DNA of 64,000 nt from positions 124,001 to 188,000 of the forward strand of contig JAULSR010000007.1 in the NCBI GenBank assembly GCA_030512295.1. The letters are read 5' to 3'. A program made the translations under genes and the position numbers. This document shows, one piece after another, positions 1 through 11,829 of the stretch. The notes under the pieces were generated by a model. That model worked only from the letters and a program-made list of their open reading frames with translations, made no database searches and was not told where the DNA came from. Source of the DNA: Bombardia bombarda (taxonomy: Eukaryota; Ascomycota; Sordariomycetes; Sordariales; Lasiosphaeriaceae). Every line of letters starts with the position of its first letter. Position 1 is the stretch's first letter.

Positions 1-189
1 ACGCTGAAGCCGGACGAGGGGAAGAATGTGGATGAGAGTGCGAGGTCGTCTTCTATTTGCGACGATGTCCGCGCTGTACACGCTATGAGGGCTGTTAGCT
101 GGGGGTGGCTTCTTGAAGCCTCCAAATTCAGAAACATACTGATCAAGGGACCTCCTCCTTCATCGATCATATCCCCCTCGCCAGAATGA
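1..189 (+). CDS. Possible 3' end of a gene cut by the left edge
   Basis: Frame 1 is open from the first base to a TGA at 187-189, giving a 62-residue fragment with no start inside the window. The peptide has an acidic beginning, a Trp-rich centre and a Pro/Ser-rich tail. I recognise no domain. It could be the carboxyl end of a gene to the left or a chance open frame; 62 codons without a stop is not strong evidence. Confidence 0.25.
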   Translation, partial: TLKPDEGKNVDESARSSSICDDVRAVHAMRAVSWGWLLEASKFRNILIKGPPPSSIISPSPE

Positions 190-2017
190 TATTGGCAAGA
201 AAAGTAGCATATCTCTCTCCCTATCGTCCGTGTGATCCTAGGGTGTATACTAAAGTCCTGTACAAAACGGGAGAAGACACTCAGCTCAAAGGGAAGATAG
301 CGTACTGGCGATTGTGTGTCCTCAAAGATAGGATCTGCCCTGCTACAAAGGCTATTTTATACCACGTTAGTTAGCAACAACAGGTCGTGTATAGCTGGGT
401 TCATTTGGACATAATTCCATACATAACACATAGACCAGATGGCCGTGCCTCAGATTGGAGGACCGAGGTCTGTATAGGGTAGATCTGTTAGTATTTTGTC
501 TTCATTCTTTCGTGGATATACAGATGGTGATAATGAAGGAGGTGGATGGACTTGCATTTTCAAGCCAACTCGACCAGTCGCTTTTCTTATTACTCAGGTT
601 TTGCCGCTCGAACTTGATTTTCTAAAGGCGAGACATATGTTAGTCACGGTGCTATATACATCGCTTCATCATAATCCTGCCTCATGAACCTGGAGCTTGG
701 TCACTATGGTCGTCTCTCCCCGGAAGCCGAACTTAAAGTTTGAAAAGTCATGGTCGGACCATTCTAGCGAGGTGCGATCAAAGTCCATCTCGGTCAATTG
801 ACCTTGTTGTATATAAAGTCGACTCAATCGGTAATGGGGCATTAAGAGTGGTAGAGGAAGAATGAGTCGGTGTTGGACGTAACTGGGGTCGGGTAGACGT
901 GTGATGTAGTCGGAAAGAAAGACGAAATGAAATTCCATCGAGTCCCGACGATTTCCATCCAGAGCCTTGGATTTGATTGGCAGCAGGCATCGGGCGGGAG
1001 TAGCTTGGCGCTGCGCCCCCCTGGGCATAGACCTGAAAAATGCAAATCGGTCACACCAAATGAGGAGTTGCATATAGCGGATACAAGATCTACCAAACCG
1101 CCCCCCCCCCTTTGTTTGTTCCCCTTTTCCCAGATCAAAGTAAATAAATATTAAAAAGAAAGCTTAAACAGAATAGAGTATATGTTCTAAGAATATCTTT
1201 TCCCAAACACCCCCTGAACTCTACCCCAAACATCGACACTGCAGAATGCCACCGTCTTTTAATGGTCTTTTTCTCCATCTTCTCCAACTGCATAAGACGA
1301 GTCGGTGTACGTATAACTGCGCAGGAATGCAATGTAACCGTCTACGGATGGATAGGCAGGGTAATGCCTCATATGCATGCAGGCTGAACCCCAGGCGAAA
1401 TCAATCTCACAGAAAAACGGGGTTATCGGCTAGTTGGATCAAACCAGATACCGCCACGGGTCTTCCTTGTCCCCGCCGAACAACGTGGTGTTCAGCATCC
1501 CACCTCACAAATCTTGAAATGATTGGACATGCGATGATTTTGGGCCCAAGTAGTCGAGTGGGCCATCCGACACTCGTTCTACAGGCCCATTTCTCGCCGA
1601 ACAGACCTAATATAGATGAACGAACCCGATCCCCTTTTGCGCGATGCGGTAGAACTAAGTAGGTAGTACCCAATATCTGTAGTAATACGTCAAACTGGAA
1701 CCCTGTGATGTTCGCTGCCCTGCTTTGAAGAAAAGGGGGGGTTTTTTTTTTTTGCTCCGGTTCTGCTTGGCCGGATTTGATGCTAGACCTAGAATAGACA
1801 CTGATTCATTCATTATTCACTGATCTATCCCACCGCCTTTTCGACCAAATGCATGCCATCATCACTATGATACAGTAGTCCCTTACCGCCAGGTCAAAAT
1901 TAGAGATAAAGAGCTCAGTGCCAGGTGAGGGGATTGGAATTGTCTAGTTGCCAGTCAGCACATCACTGCCTCCTCCACCACCACCGCCACCGCCACCGTA
2001 CATCCATCCAGACAGCC
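190..2017. other. Gene-poor stretch
   Basis: No convincing gene is seen. There are several chance open frames of 60-140 codons, a C-run near 1101-1109, a G-run then T-run at 1735-1754, and a (CCACCG)-type microsatellite at about 1974-1999 just before the next ATG, which may be part of its 5' leader. Confidence 0.6.
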
Positions 2018-2190
2018 ATGCACAGAACGCCTTCCGTCGCCAGTTCCATTGTCTCCGCTCGCTCCGTCACCCCCACCGGCTGGTCCGAGTACGTGCTCCG
2101 GAAAAAGTACCGCGACCCGTTGAAGCTCAAGGAGTCGCTTAACTATATTTTTGGCAGCGATCAATACAAGCTCAAGGTGCGCACACCCAG

Positions 2191-2223
<33 letters not shown>

Positions 2224-2421
2224 CTCCGAAACCCGAATGTCATGATGGTATAGCTCACAGCTCTGCCGCAACAGATCAAGGGGGATAGGTGGATATTGTC
2301 GCTCAGCAGACCGATGCTCGTGGTTCGTATTGATCTCACCACCAAGTGCCTTACTCAGATATTATCCAGCAGTCTGGAATATATCGTCAGCACTGTGCTG
2401 ACTGCGATGTCGTCTGTCTGA
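2018..2421 (+). CDS. Small two-exon protein, unknown function
   Basis: Exon 1 (2018-2176) encodes 53 residues from an ATG in good context; exon 2 (2275-2421) follows a GT-AG intron of 98 bp holding an (ATC)n microsatellite. The protein is about 101 residues. The segment around the splice junction, QYKLK joined to IKGDRWILSL, resembles the same place in the gene at 7496-7987 (QYSIQ joined to LKLDKYRVTL), with the intron at the same point and phase (0). No known domain, signal peptide or membrane segment is seen. The 3' end is uncertain because exon 2 becomes less protein-like after the first 15 codons and may contain another splice. Function unknown; the splice and the resemblance to the second gene are the main reasons to believe it. 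Confidence 0.5.
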
Positions 2422-3278
2422 TATGATAGGGCGAGCTCGAGGAGATTGAAAAGGACAGCACTCAGCATTATTAATCGGATCGAGACGTGACCCATGGACT
2501 GGAGCATTTGCATCGGAAGGGAGGGAGGCGACGGTTGACTTTATGCATAGGTACCCATAGACTATTTTGTAAGCTACGATCTCCGATTTCCTGCTGCTTC
2601 TACAAGATTGCGCTGTCTGACTGAAAACAGATAGATTCTCCAATGCGCTTGCACGAGTAATAGAAGCCATGACCTCGGTACCAGGGCTTATGATTTGCCA
2701 GCAATTTTGCATTATTTACACTGTGTTAACATGCACAGAGTATGATGCAGGCCGGCGTTTCAGAACGCGCCTCAGCCATTCACATGGCCAACGGTTCCAA
2801 CCCTATTTCAACGTGCTCCCAGCTCCGAGCAGGACAGGCATGATTTTGGCACAGAGACGCTAAAACTTGATGGTACAGTGCCAGCCAATAAGTCTGGCCC
2901 CATCTACATGTATAGTTTTCTTTGGTCATTTATATACAATCTCGCTAACTCGACTACTACCTAGGAGACAGCACGTACTGTTTGGTACGCGCAGGTATCC
3001 AATCCACTTTTGAGGTCCCTTCTGCGCCATGCCCGCCTCCCCTTTGTCCCGCCTCATCATGACCACCCCCATCCATCTATTGACTTCCTAATACAAAATG
3101 ATAAAACATTATCAGAAACATAAACTGTTCGTAAAAGACATTAGTCTTGAGAGAGCTGTAACAAATAAATGGCACTGGTGACCATGTTAGTTGCCTCCGC
3201 CCATAATAACAACCACAACAAAGAAATCAAGGAAAAACATGGGATATCTCTTAGCAACCAACGAAATACGGGCGAAAC
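2422..3278. other. Intergenic, no gene seen
   Basis: Between the small gene and the 3' end of the kinase. Only chance open frames are seen (the longest, on the minus strand at 2362-2712, has no recognisable similarity). It likely includes the kinase 3' UTR. Confidence 0.6.
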
Positions 3279-5150
3279 TCATAACCTCCCCACCGATGGC
3301 TTATAAAAGCTCGAATCTCTCCTACACGCTATGGAAAGCATCTCCAGTTCCTTGACCAGCTTGGGACTCTTGATCCGGTTCTTGGGCTCAGGCGCCAGCA
3401 TGTGGTTCTCGATCAGGTCCAGAAACTGCTCGATGTACTTGCTGGAGTGGCTACTCTGCTTGAGCCTCTTGACCCACTGGCGCACCTTGGGCTTAAGAAC
3501 GGCCCGCTCTTTATCCTTCTTATGATCCTCGATCTTGAAGAAGGTATCCGACTCGATCTTGTGTACGTCCTCTTCTATCCTTTGTTCGGGGAAGAGCTCG
3601 CGCACGCTATCCCAGCCCTCGAGGTACCACGTCACAAACTCGAGATACATGCACCCGAGCGAGAAGATGTCGCTCGCGCGCGAGATCAGCCCCTGGCGCA
3701 GGTCGAACTCGGGCGCCCGGTAGGTTGCTGACTTGTCGAGCAGCTTGGGGTCGACGACGCTGCGCGAGTACTTGGTGTGCAGCCGGCCGAGCCCAAAGTC
3801 GGTCATGACGAGAATGTCCTCGCCCTCGAACCACAGGATGTTGTCGGCTTTGACGTCGCCATGGCGCCCAAACAGCTCATGCTTGTTCTCGTCGATGTCG
3901 CTCAGGCGCAGCAGCTGGCCGCGCTCCTTGTGCACATGCATCAGCGCGCGTGCGACGAAGTAGCACTGCTCCGCCATCCACACGCAACGCGGTATGCGCG
4001 CGCCTTCGGCCTCGTGCAGTTTCCAGAAATGCCACAGATCTCCCTGCGCCCAGGGGAAGAGCAGGTGGTACGTGGCCGACTCGCACCCGTTTTGGCGCGT
4101 GCGGACCTCGAAGGTGGCGAGGAGGCGGATCAGGTGCTTGTCTTTTTCATCTTGGAAAGAGAGGAGAGAAGCGAGCTCCTTGTTGAAGCTATCTCGGGAC
4201 ATGGAGATGAGTGTTTTGAGGGCGAATTGTGGGCGTTGCGAGGGCGCTTTGGGGTGGGACTGGGGACGAAAAAGTTAGCGTGGTTCCTTGGGGGGGGGGG
4301 TTGTGACTGAGACATGCATGTATGCATGGTAATGGGGAAAGCAACTCACCACACCGAGAGGGCCAAAGTTAAAGTGGCTAGTCTCGAACTCTACTTTTTT
4401 CACCTCGCCAAAGCCGCCACTTGCACTATCATTCTCGGCGGCATTCTTCTGCTGCGTCTTGGGTGCATCGGACGAGGCAATATCTTTGACTTTGAAGATG
4501 GGGAGGACGTCATTGCTATCGAGGACGTAGTGTACGTGGCCGTCTGGCCGGTGCTTGAAGTAGACAGCCTTGACTGCGTAGCTCAACTGGGATGCCTCTC
4601 GTTTATTCTTTCTCGTCCAGTTGCCCATTGTCGGATGGTGGTGGTCCTTAATGCCACATGGCCGGCTGGTGTCATCCTCGGGCCCAAAGGAGAGGGGCAG
4701 GCACTTGTCCGAGACGCCCTCCGCTATGTGGTTTAGTAGCTCTTCCTCAGTGCCTGTGTAGAGCAATATAAGTAGCAGCCTCCAGCATGGTCCATCAGCG
4801 TAGCAGATATTGTCACGCAGGCGGCTCTGGTCGGCAGGTGACATGTGCTGGCAGGATCTCAGGCGTTTTATGAGCAGCAAAACTCGCTCTGGGTCAATAA
4901 TTTTTTTGAGTCGCTCACGAGGAACATAGAGGCTGGAGTGGCGATCCGATGGATAGGCTATCTGGCTCTCTTCGAGTTCGCTTATCATGGTGGCGGTAAG
5001 GTTACTTTCGTCGGCTGCATGTAGAGATGGGTTATGGGGTCTCGTCATTGGGTGGTCCTGGCTGTAGAAGGCATCGCCGCGGTCGTAACAGGTTGTGACC
5101 CGTGGGTCGTCCAGTCCAATACGACGACGGTCTGTATGACTGGAAGCCAT
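3279..5150 (-). CDS. Serine/threonine protein kinase domain protein
   Basis: Two exons, 5150-4350 and 4259-3279, joined in phase 0 across a GTGAGT...CAG intron, give 593 residues. I start at the ATG at 5150 because the frame upstream has no other ATG. The first 240 residues are an extension without known domain. The kinase domain follows: glycine loop GGFGEVKKV (about 245-253), a lysine in FALKTL (282) reached only when the exons are joined, catalytic loop HGDVKADN (Asp about 402), DFG (about 421) and APE (about 450). The HRD arginine is Gly, common among expanded fungal kinases of this type; the catalytic Asp and metal-binding Asn remain, so activity is likely. It should phosphorylate Ser/Thr; the substrate is unknown. 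The join is strongly supported because it completes subdomains I and II. Confidence 0.88.
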
Positions 5151-7495
5151 CTTGAGATCCTGTTGGTGTTTTGTTTGCCGGGTTTGAGCGAATGACGAGC
5201 GTCGGGATGAGTCAAAGAAGTCGTCACCAACAGTCGTGAATGAAGACTCAACTGTTTTCTTCGATGGTGATAGCAAGGAGGAAGCAAAAGCAGTGCAGGC
5301 CCAGAGGGGTCCCCTGTTTTTAAGGCTGAGTCTGACAATGAGGCTCTGTATAGAGCCTCGTCTAGAGACGAAACAATGCGTTTGTTTAATATGGATTTAT
5401 AACTTGGCTTTGCATGTTCTGCATACTTGGGTGCATCAATGGATCTGCTCGCCATTTGTCTAAACACTCCCGTACCAGACAGATGGTGCTTTGCACTGCC
5501 GCACTGCCTCTCGTGGGCTTGATTGGGCTTCGAGGCAGAATAGCCAGTTGGTGATAGCTACTGTACTGCACCTTAGTAGGCGGCTAAGGCAGTTCCCCCG
5601 CAGGATGCCTGGGCTGGCGTGCATTGTGCGCAGGTCTTGTGTGGGATGAGTGAGTGAGAGAAGGCAAGTTCAGCCCATGGGCCACCCCCATCACGGCCTG
5701 CAGGAGCGGCGTTGGTTGCCTTAATGCTGCAGGGCTCGCTGCCCAAAACACGCCAGTGAGAATCGTCCAAGTTGCAGCACTCCAATTGCCGAATCACCAT
5801 AAGAGCCATGGTTGACGTACATGTCATAGGGCCATCGGACTGGCCGACATACGCAGGCTCTCTGAGGCTGTTTCAATGCCGCCATCACGATGCATACCGT
5901 CGAGCCTCATCTGTTTTCTTTGTTGCTTGCCTTGTAGGAGATCTGGCGGTGCTCGGGGAGTTACTCCACGTCAAAAGTGCAGCAGAGCAGAGCACACCGT
6001 CGGCAAGCTGCCGGGTCTCTCATGAAGACGCTTATTCGGGCCATCCTGGCCTTCTGGCCCTTTTTCGACGTTGATCAGACTGCACCATCAGGTTGACGAG
6101 TCGTGGGGATTGGAGGTAGCCCATCAGAGTCGCACACAATCTTCTCCATGGTTGGGGGGGGGGCAGCACTTTGGGGGGCGAATGAGAGGGCGGCGATGGC
6201 GGCTAACAAAAGGCTAAAAATTCGGAGAAGTCGTGCGTCGAGTCTCGAGTCGACAACGAACAGAATGCGGAACCAAGAGCTTACTGTGCTAAGGTAAAGG
6301 CGAGCCGTCGGACCAGATCGGGTTCGGAAACGCGGACGAAGTGAGATTCTTGGTCAGAGGAAATGAATGGGGGGTCGGGCCGCACTGGTTCGCCAGAGTC
6401 GCCATTCTTGAGACGATAAGTGGTGAGATGTCCTGGGCAGATCATGGAATGGACAAGACAGGTTCCTCCTCCGAGCATGGGCTGGGATGAAGATGCCCCA
6501 GGCAGAATTGCTCGCGTACTCCACTGCGATGGAGGTGCCTTGTAGGCTGACTCTGCCCCCTAGGGACGCTCGAGGGAGGGTGCCATCGCCGGCTTCAGCT
6601 ACCTATCGTGCAGGACGCCATTCCATATCGGGCACTACTGAGATACAGATTCGGGAAGGAGCGACGAAGGAGAGACACAGCATTGGATTCCATTGGATTC
6701 CAGGGCCCGACGACCTAGTTAGGCGCACGGGGCCCGACATTGACCTTTCTTCTCTTTCGCAAACCCAGCTGCGGTTATCTTGGAGGCCCAGCAACCCGGT
6801 TCGCCCCTCAGACATACTGACGGCCGGCTCCTGAAATGGCAAAAATAAGACAACAGATTCCATTCGATGGACGAGGCACTCCAGCTGGCGAAAGCGGCTT
6901 TTTAGCGGACAGTCTTAAAACAAGCTGTCATCGCCCGTTTCACAGCCATAAGCAGCCATTGTAGCTCGCAAACCCCAGCCACTCTCCTACGTTCAGACTC
7001 CCTAGTCTGAACCAAGACCCTAGTCTGAACCAAGAGAAGAGAGCCCCCGTAAGAGCTCCCGTAAGAGCTCCCGTAAGGTGTAACGTGGAACAAGTCAAGG
7101 GCGGCCAACAGAGGCGACTTTGCAATCTCGCCCCATCAGAAATTAAATCCTCCCAGGAGGGAACCTTACTGCTGTTGTGTGGCGATGCTTGATTTGTCTG
7201 TACTTATAATCCTATAAGGGACGTGGCACCTGTTATCCACCGAAAAAAAATGTCTTCTTTTCTCCAGCAGCAAACCAGCGGTTTCTCTCAATACATCGAC
7301 TGGTAAGTTTAATGACATGTCAAAATCTCCACTCAACGAAACACCGTCAACCACGTCTTCCTGGTCTTGTGTCTGCCATCATGCATAAATCCTCTTTCAG
7401 CTCCATCTGCAGGAACCCGTCTCTTCCCCTTAAACAAATTCTCCGAACTTGCTGACCGAAAATCCGCACTGCAGAGTTGAACTCGTCTTCTGTCT
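5151..7495. other. Gene-poor stretch with small tandem repeats
   Basis: No supported gene. The kinase promoter lies at the left. At about 7000-7030 an 18-bp unit (tagtctgaaccaagaccc-like) occurs twice, and at about 7042-7078 the unit taagagctcccg is repeated. A G-run lies at 6152-6160. Open frames here (for example 5772-6074 plus and 6487-6834 plus) lack recognisable features. Confidence 0.6.
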
Positions 7496-7987
7496 ATGGA
7501 CTTTTCTCATAATTCTTCGCCTTTTCCTTTTCCGATCCTCGGCCTCCATAATCAGCACACCATGACGACGGATTTTCTCGACGTGCGTGAACAACAATCA
7601 AGCCCCAAGGGCATGACGACGGATTTTTTCGACGTGCGTGAACAACAATCAAGCCCCAAGGGCATGGCTCCCTCATCCAAGCTTCCGCATCACTTCAAGT
7701 CCGTCATGGGACAAGCAGAGTGTCGTGACCGAGAAGAGGGTGGTGTTATCGTCATTCTGCCATCTCGCGCTGTGACAGGGAACGATCTCAGACAAACACT
7801 CGAGACCGTGTTTCCTTCCCAGTACTCCATCCAAGTACGGCCATTTCCCTCCAAACCATAAACTTACTGAACAACAACCAAACTAACAACCGCACAGCTC
7901 AAGCTGGACAAGTACCGCGTTACTCTCCCAAAGCTCAACAGGGCACAGCTGGAGCAATATTTCCCGACGATCGAACTACTATCTTAA
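7496..7987 (+). CDS. Small two-exon protein with internal 17-residue duplication
   Basis: Exon 1 (7496-7834) and exon 2 (7898-7987) are separated by a 63-bp GT-AG intron in phase 0 and give 142 residues. Starts at 7496 or 7562 are both possible; I use the first. Residues about 23-56 are two near-identical 17-residue copies of MTTDFLDVREQQSSPKG, encoded by a 51-bp tandem duplication at 7562-7663. The rest (VIVILPSRAVTGNDLRQTLE, then QYSIQ / LKLDKYRVTL) reads as a compact domain. It resembles the gene at 2018-2421 around the junction and shares its intron position. No signal peptide or membrane segment. The function is not known to me. Confidence 0.6.
7562..7663 (+). repeat. 51-bp in-frame tandem duplication
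   Basis: Two copies of a 51-bp unit differing by very few bases (Leu to Phe at one codon) inside the first exon of the small gene. The length is a multiple of three, so the frame is kept, and each copy starts with an ATG. Confidence 0.9.
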
Positions 7988-9668
7988 GCGTCGACATTTA
8001 TGATACCACGATTTTCATCACATGCATATGGTTATTTGGGAACGAGAATGGCGTTTGTACAAGGATAAGCATGACGGACTCTGTGCATAGAAGTCACCTC
8101 AGTCACTACTATCTGAGGAGAGTGAAAATAAGAAGAGAAGAGCAGGGTCCTATTGCAGAGCACTAGCGAAGTTTGGTTATTGTTATTATTACGTACCTTT
8201 GAGATCTAATTTATTGCTGCTAAGTCTACCATATCTAGATACCATATCTAGACAGAAGCTGTTTGAGTCTTTTATTACCTTATCCAGCATGGAGCAACAA
8301 GTCTGGTCCCTCACTAATTTTACTACATATCTACTTGTATCCAAGCTTGGCTTTCATAACTCAAATGGAATAGTAGTTGGAGGTGATATAGCTGTAAATG
8401 GGATAGTTGTAGGTGGTGTAGTTGTTCGTGGCGGTCGCACATGGGGCTAGACTTATTGACTGGCACTGTACCTACTACGTAAGGTAGCTCGGGTAGGTAC
8501 CAACAAAACCTTTGGGCTGAAATGGTCAGGTTGTTCGGGTTGTTGCCAGATATTTCCGTGTTGTATAATCCTCAGGGTTAGTGTCCTATCCTCTGTCACT
8601 ACAAACGCCTACAGTGACTTGTACACACACATAGCAGGGTAAAATATGTGGTCTATTCTAGTGATGTCATTCAACGTGTCTGTACTCTAAAAAGGACTTT
8701 ATGGATACACAACACACCCAAAGCGAGAAATAGTACCAGTACCGATGGAAATGAAAAGAATGTGCCACAACTTGCTAACACAAATTTTAGTTTGGATTTT
8801 GATCACATGTGCGAATCGAGATGCTTACGTCGTGTGGCATGACCGCTTCCAAGTCCGAAAGCTGAAGGCGATAGGGGGAGAAGCTGGGCGGATAAATGCA
8901 TTTCTCGATCTATCAAGACTGGCAGGTAGTAGTTGTGTATGTCCAACCGATTTTGATGTCCTGACCACCCTCGGTTACAGAATCTGTCACGGTTCTATTA
9001 AGCCAAGGCAACCATCACAGGTGTTCAGCCACATGGCAAGCAAATGAATGGCTGCAGGTGCCATGATGCAGCATGACAACAGCAAGACAGGGCACGACTT
9101 CTATTCCAAAGACCGAACGCCGAAGACGGGGTGGAGAGCAATATGATGGGGGCTTGCCAAAACCTGGATACAAAGCCCAACTTCAGACTGTTCTTGGTTG
9201 GCGTCATGTGGGCCACAACAGGGGGAACAAGAGGAAACTTCCAGCTGGGAGCTTCTAGAAGACGGCAGAAGTTCGTCTTGATTTTAGCCTTGCGAGCAAT
9301 CACTAGAGGGGCGATGATCTCGGGGTGAAAAAGTGACTGCCTGTACTGGTGTGCGAGACAGACAAGATAGGGGCTCTTGGCATGCCGGCGACGCGGAAAC
9401 GACGTCGGCAGCTGCCACGAGGACGGCAGTGCTTTGCAGCCATAGACACTATCCTACCGTCCAAGTCTACCCAGACAAGTGTCCAAGCGATGGATGGTCT
9501 TTACACCAAGAGTTTGAAGCCGCAAGGACATACATGATGCATCTCCTACTTACTGGTATGCAGCATCGATGACATGGAAAACTCAAATAAAAGTCAGAAA
9601 CAATTAGCCTCTGGGTAGTATCGTCTGAGCTTAGGCACAAACAACCGAGGGCGGAGGGCGTCGAGGCC

Positions 9669-9707
9669 GGGGAAAGAGTCAGGGGAAAGAGTCAGGGGAA
9701 AGAGTCA
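9669..9707. repeat. 13-bp tandem repeat, 3 copies
   Basis: The unit ggggaaagagtca is repeated three times, directly followed by the TTCAGG array. Confidence 0.85.
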
Positions 9708-9724
9708 GGGGGAGGGACGCGAGG

Positions 9725-9765
9725 GTCAGGTTCAGGTTCAGGTTCAGGTTCAGGTTCAGGTTCAG
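9725..9765. repeat. TTCAGG hexamer array
   Basis: Five perfect TTCAGG units (9731-9760), flanked by one degenerate unit on each side. It is not the usual TTAGGG telomere unit. Confidence 0.9.
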
Positions 9766-10197
9766 CTGCTTGTCCAAGTGTTTGTTGCCACCTGCCACCT
9801 GCCACCTTCCGCCCATAGCCTTGACTCGATCGTGTTTTGATTGATGATATAGACCAAAGGCCCGAAGAGGCTGCCTGTCCTGACCAATCGGCTGGTTTCT
9901 TGGAATCTCCCCCATACCCCAGACTGGGCTACTCCACGTTCCCGAACACCAGCAATACTTGGTCCAGCCAGTCAGAGGACAGGCTGGCCAGATGCAGATT
10001 GTACGTCAGTTTCGTTTATTAACCAGGGGTGTGGGAAACAAACACCATCCATCCCATTGCAAGCGAGGGCAAAACACGGGGAGCAGCGTGACCTCGGGCA
10101 ATATATTGGGCGTGGCCACGCTTTATCCGGGAGGCTCAATTCACCCGCCCCCAGTCCCCCAGGCCTTTTCTTGCCCTGCCCAACACATGTCTTCAGG

Positions 10198-10245
10198 CCT
10201 GCCAGAGCAATTACCTGCCAGAGCAATTACCTGCCAGAGCAATTA
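10198..10245. repeat. 16-bp tandem repeat, 3 perfect copies
   Basis: The unit cctgccagagcaatta occurs three times head to tail in the upstream region of the DUF1996 gene. It could be a recent slippage or a set of repeated regulatory sites; the sequence alone does not decide. Confidence 0.92.
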
Positions 10246-10683
10246 GACGCTCTGTAGAACCAAGACGGTCTAAACAGCTTTTCCGGAGCGCCCGGCAATT
10301 GTCGACGAACGCGGCGCCTGGGTGCAATAACGGCGACAACACGTCCAGGCCAATCACTTAGATTATACCCAGATGACAGGAAGCCTTCCAAGTCGTTCCG
10401 TAGCATCGGCAGTTGCCAGTTGCCGGGAGCCTGAAATGCCCTCTACTGTCTGTCTGGGCTAGACTCCAGACATGTATAAGTGGCATGGTGCGACATCAAG
10501 CTCGTTTGGATTCTTGCCTCCTTTTTTCTCGCCGTCCTTTGTCCATCAACCAGCCAGCGACCTGCCTGCTTGTCTGCCTGCCTGACTGCCTGCCTGTCCT
10601 TGATCCGACAAGCTAGTACGAGAAGGAGCTTGACCAACAAAGAAAGAAAGAAAGAAAGCCAGGAAAAAAAGAAAGAAGAGAAA

Positions 10684-11829
10684 ATGGTTCAGTGGGCTTC
10701 CATCGCCGCCGCGGCCGCGCTGGCAAATGGCGTTGCTGCGCAGAACATGCTGCGGTTCGCATGCTCGCAGCTCGTCGTCGACCGTGTCGACCCCCTCGTC
10801 AACCCGGGCATCCGCTACACGCCCCATCTTCACCAGATCGTCGGTGGTAACTCGTTCAACCTGAGCATGGACCCCTCGACCCACGATCTCGCTGCCCAGT
10901 CGACCTGCACCTCGTGCAGCTTCACCCAGGATCTGTCCAACTACTGGACCGCCGTCATGTTCTTCAAGGCCAAGAACGGCACCTTCCAGCGCGTGCCCCA
11001 GGTCGGCAACGGCGGCCCCCAGGGCTCCCTCATCAACAAGGGCGGCCTCGACGTCTACTACATTCCCAGCGGCAAGGTCACCGCCTTCAAGCCTGTATGT
11101 TGACATCCCCCTCCCCCTCCCCCTCCCCCTCCCTCTCCCCCTCCCCTATTTCCAGCCATCAACACAGCACTAACCCTGTAACCAAAAAAAAAGGGCTTCC
11201 GCATGCTTGCCGGCAACGCCGCCAACACCGACCCCAAGAAGGTCTCGTCGGGCAACATCTGCCATCGCTGCTGGACCTCGACCAGCGACAACAACTTTGT
11301 CGGCGGCGCCCCTTGCTCCGGCACTGACACGGTCGACATCCCGCAGGACACCAAGTGCAAGATGATCCGCCAGACCATCATCTTCCCGACCTGCTGGGAC
11401 GGCAAGAACCTCGACTCGCCCGACCACAAGTCCCACGTCGCCTACGGCTCCGGCTCGGGCGCCAACGGCGGCGGCTCCTGCCCGTCCACCCACCCCGTCA
11501 AGCTGCCCCAGATCATGTACGAGCTCATGTGGAACGTCAGCAAGTTCATGGACAAGAGCATCTGGCCCGACTCTGGCCCGGCCCTCATGTACAGCATGAA
11601 CCTCGGCGGCGCTGCCGCCCACGGCGACTACGTCTTTGGCTGGAAGGGCGACTCCCTGCAAAAGGCCATGGACAAGAACTGCAACCTCAACAAGGACTGC
11701 CCCGCCGCCGGTCTCACCGCCCAGACCCCCGAGAAGTACAATGCTTGCACCATGAAGCAGCAGGCTCCCGAGGACGTCGACGGCTGGCTCAAGGCCCTGC
11801 CCATGGGCGAGATGGCCATCAAGGCTTAA
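10684..11829 (+). CDS. Secreted DUF1996 domain protein
   Basis: Two exons (10684-11094, 11194-11829), with a phase-0 intron containing a CCCTCC-rich tract, give 348 residues. The first 20 residues (MVQWASIAAAAALANGVAAQ) are a signal peptide. The mature protein carries features of the DUF1996 family: an early Cys-Ser-Gln-Leu-Val block, LHQIVGGNSFN, a CTSC pair, and a GFRMLAG...CHRCW block followed by FPTCWDGKNLDSPDHKSHVAY, with many cysteines that probably form disulfides. The family is secreted and common in filamentous fungi; its biochemical role is not established, although members are seen in wall and secretome sets. The length matches the catalytic-core-only form without a WSC domain. Codon use is GC-rich, as expected of a highly expressed gene. 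Confidence 0.92.

Larger units (their letters stand above)
7988..10683. other. Gene-poor stretch with repeat fragments and microsatellites
   Basis: No supported gene. At 8360-8435 a purine-rich segment reads, on the minus strand, like the CAACTATCCCATCTACA-type repeat found at 14.66, 22.35 and 51.4 kb. Tandem repeats lie at 9669-9707, 9725-9765 and 10198-10245. The last 200 bp before 10684 are a pyrimidine/purine-rich leader (repeated CTGCCTG, then AAAG) typical of a fungal promoter and 5' UTR. Confidence 0.6.

Noticed and set aside
1246..1662. 138-codon plus-strand open frame with ATG
   Set aside because: No recognisable motif, overlaps a similar-length frame on the other strand, and composition is unlike neighbouring genes.
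5772..6834. Several 60-115-codon frames on both strands
   Set aside because: No domain, no plausible splice joins and no shared codon bias; they look like chance.
7042..7085. CRISPR-like array
   Set aside because: Short direct repeats without unique spacers, in a eukaryotic genome; simple tandem repeat.
9725..9765. Interstitial telomere
   Set aside because: The unit is TTCAGG, not TTAGGG, and there are no other subtelomere signs.
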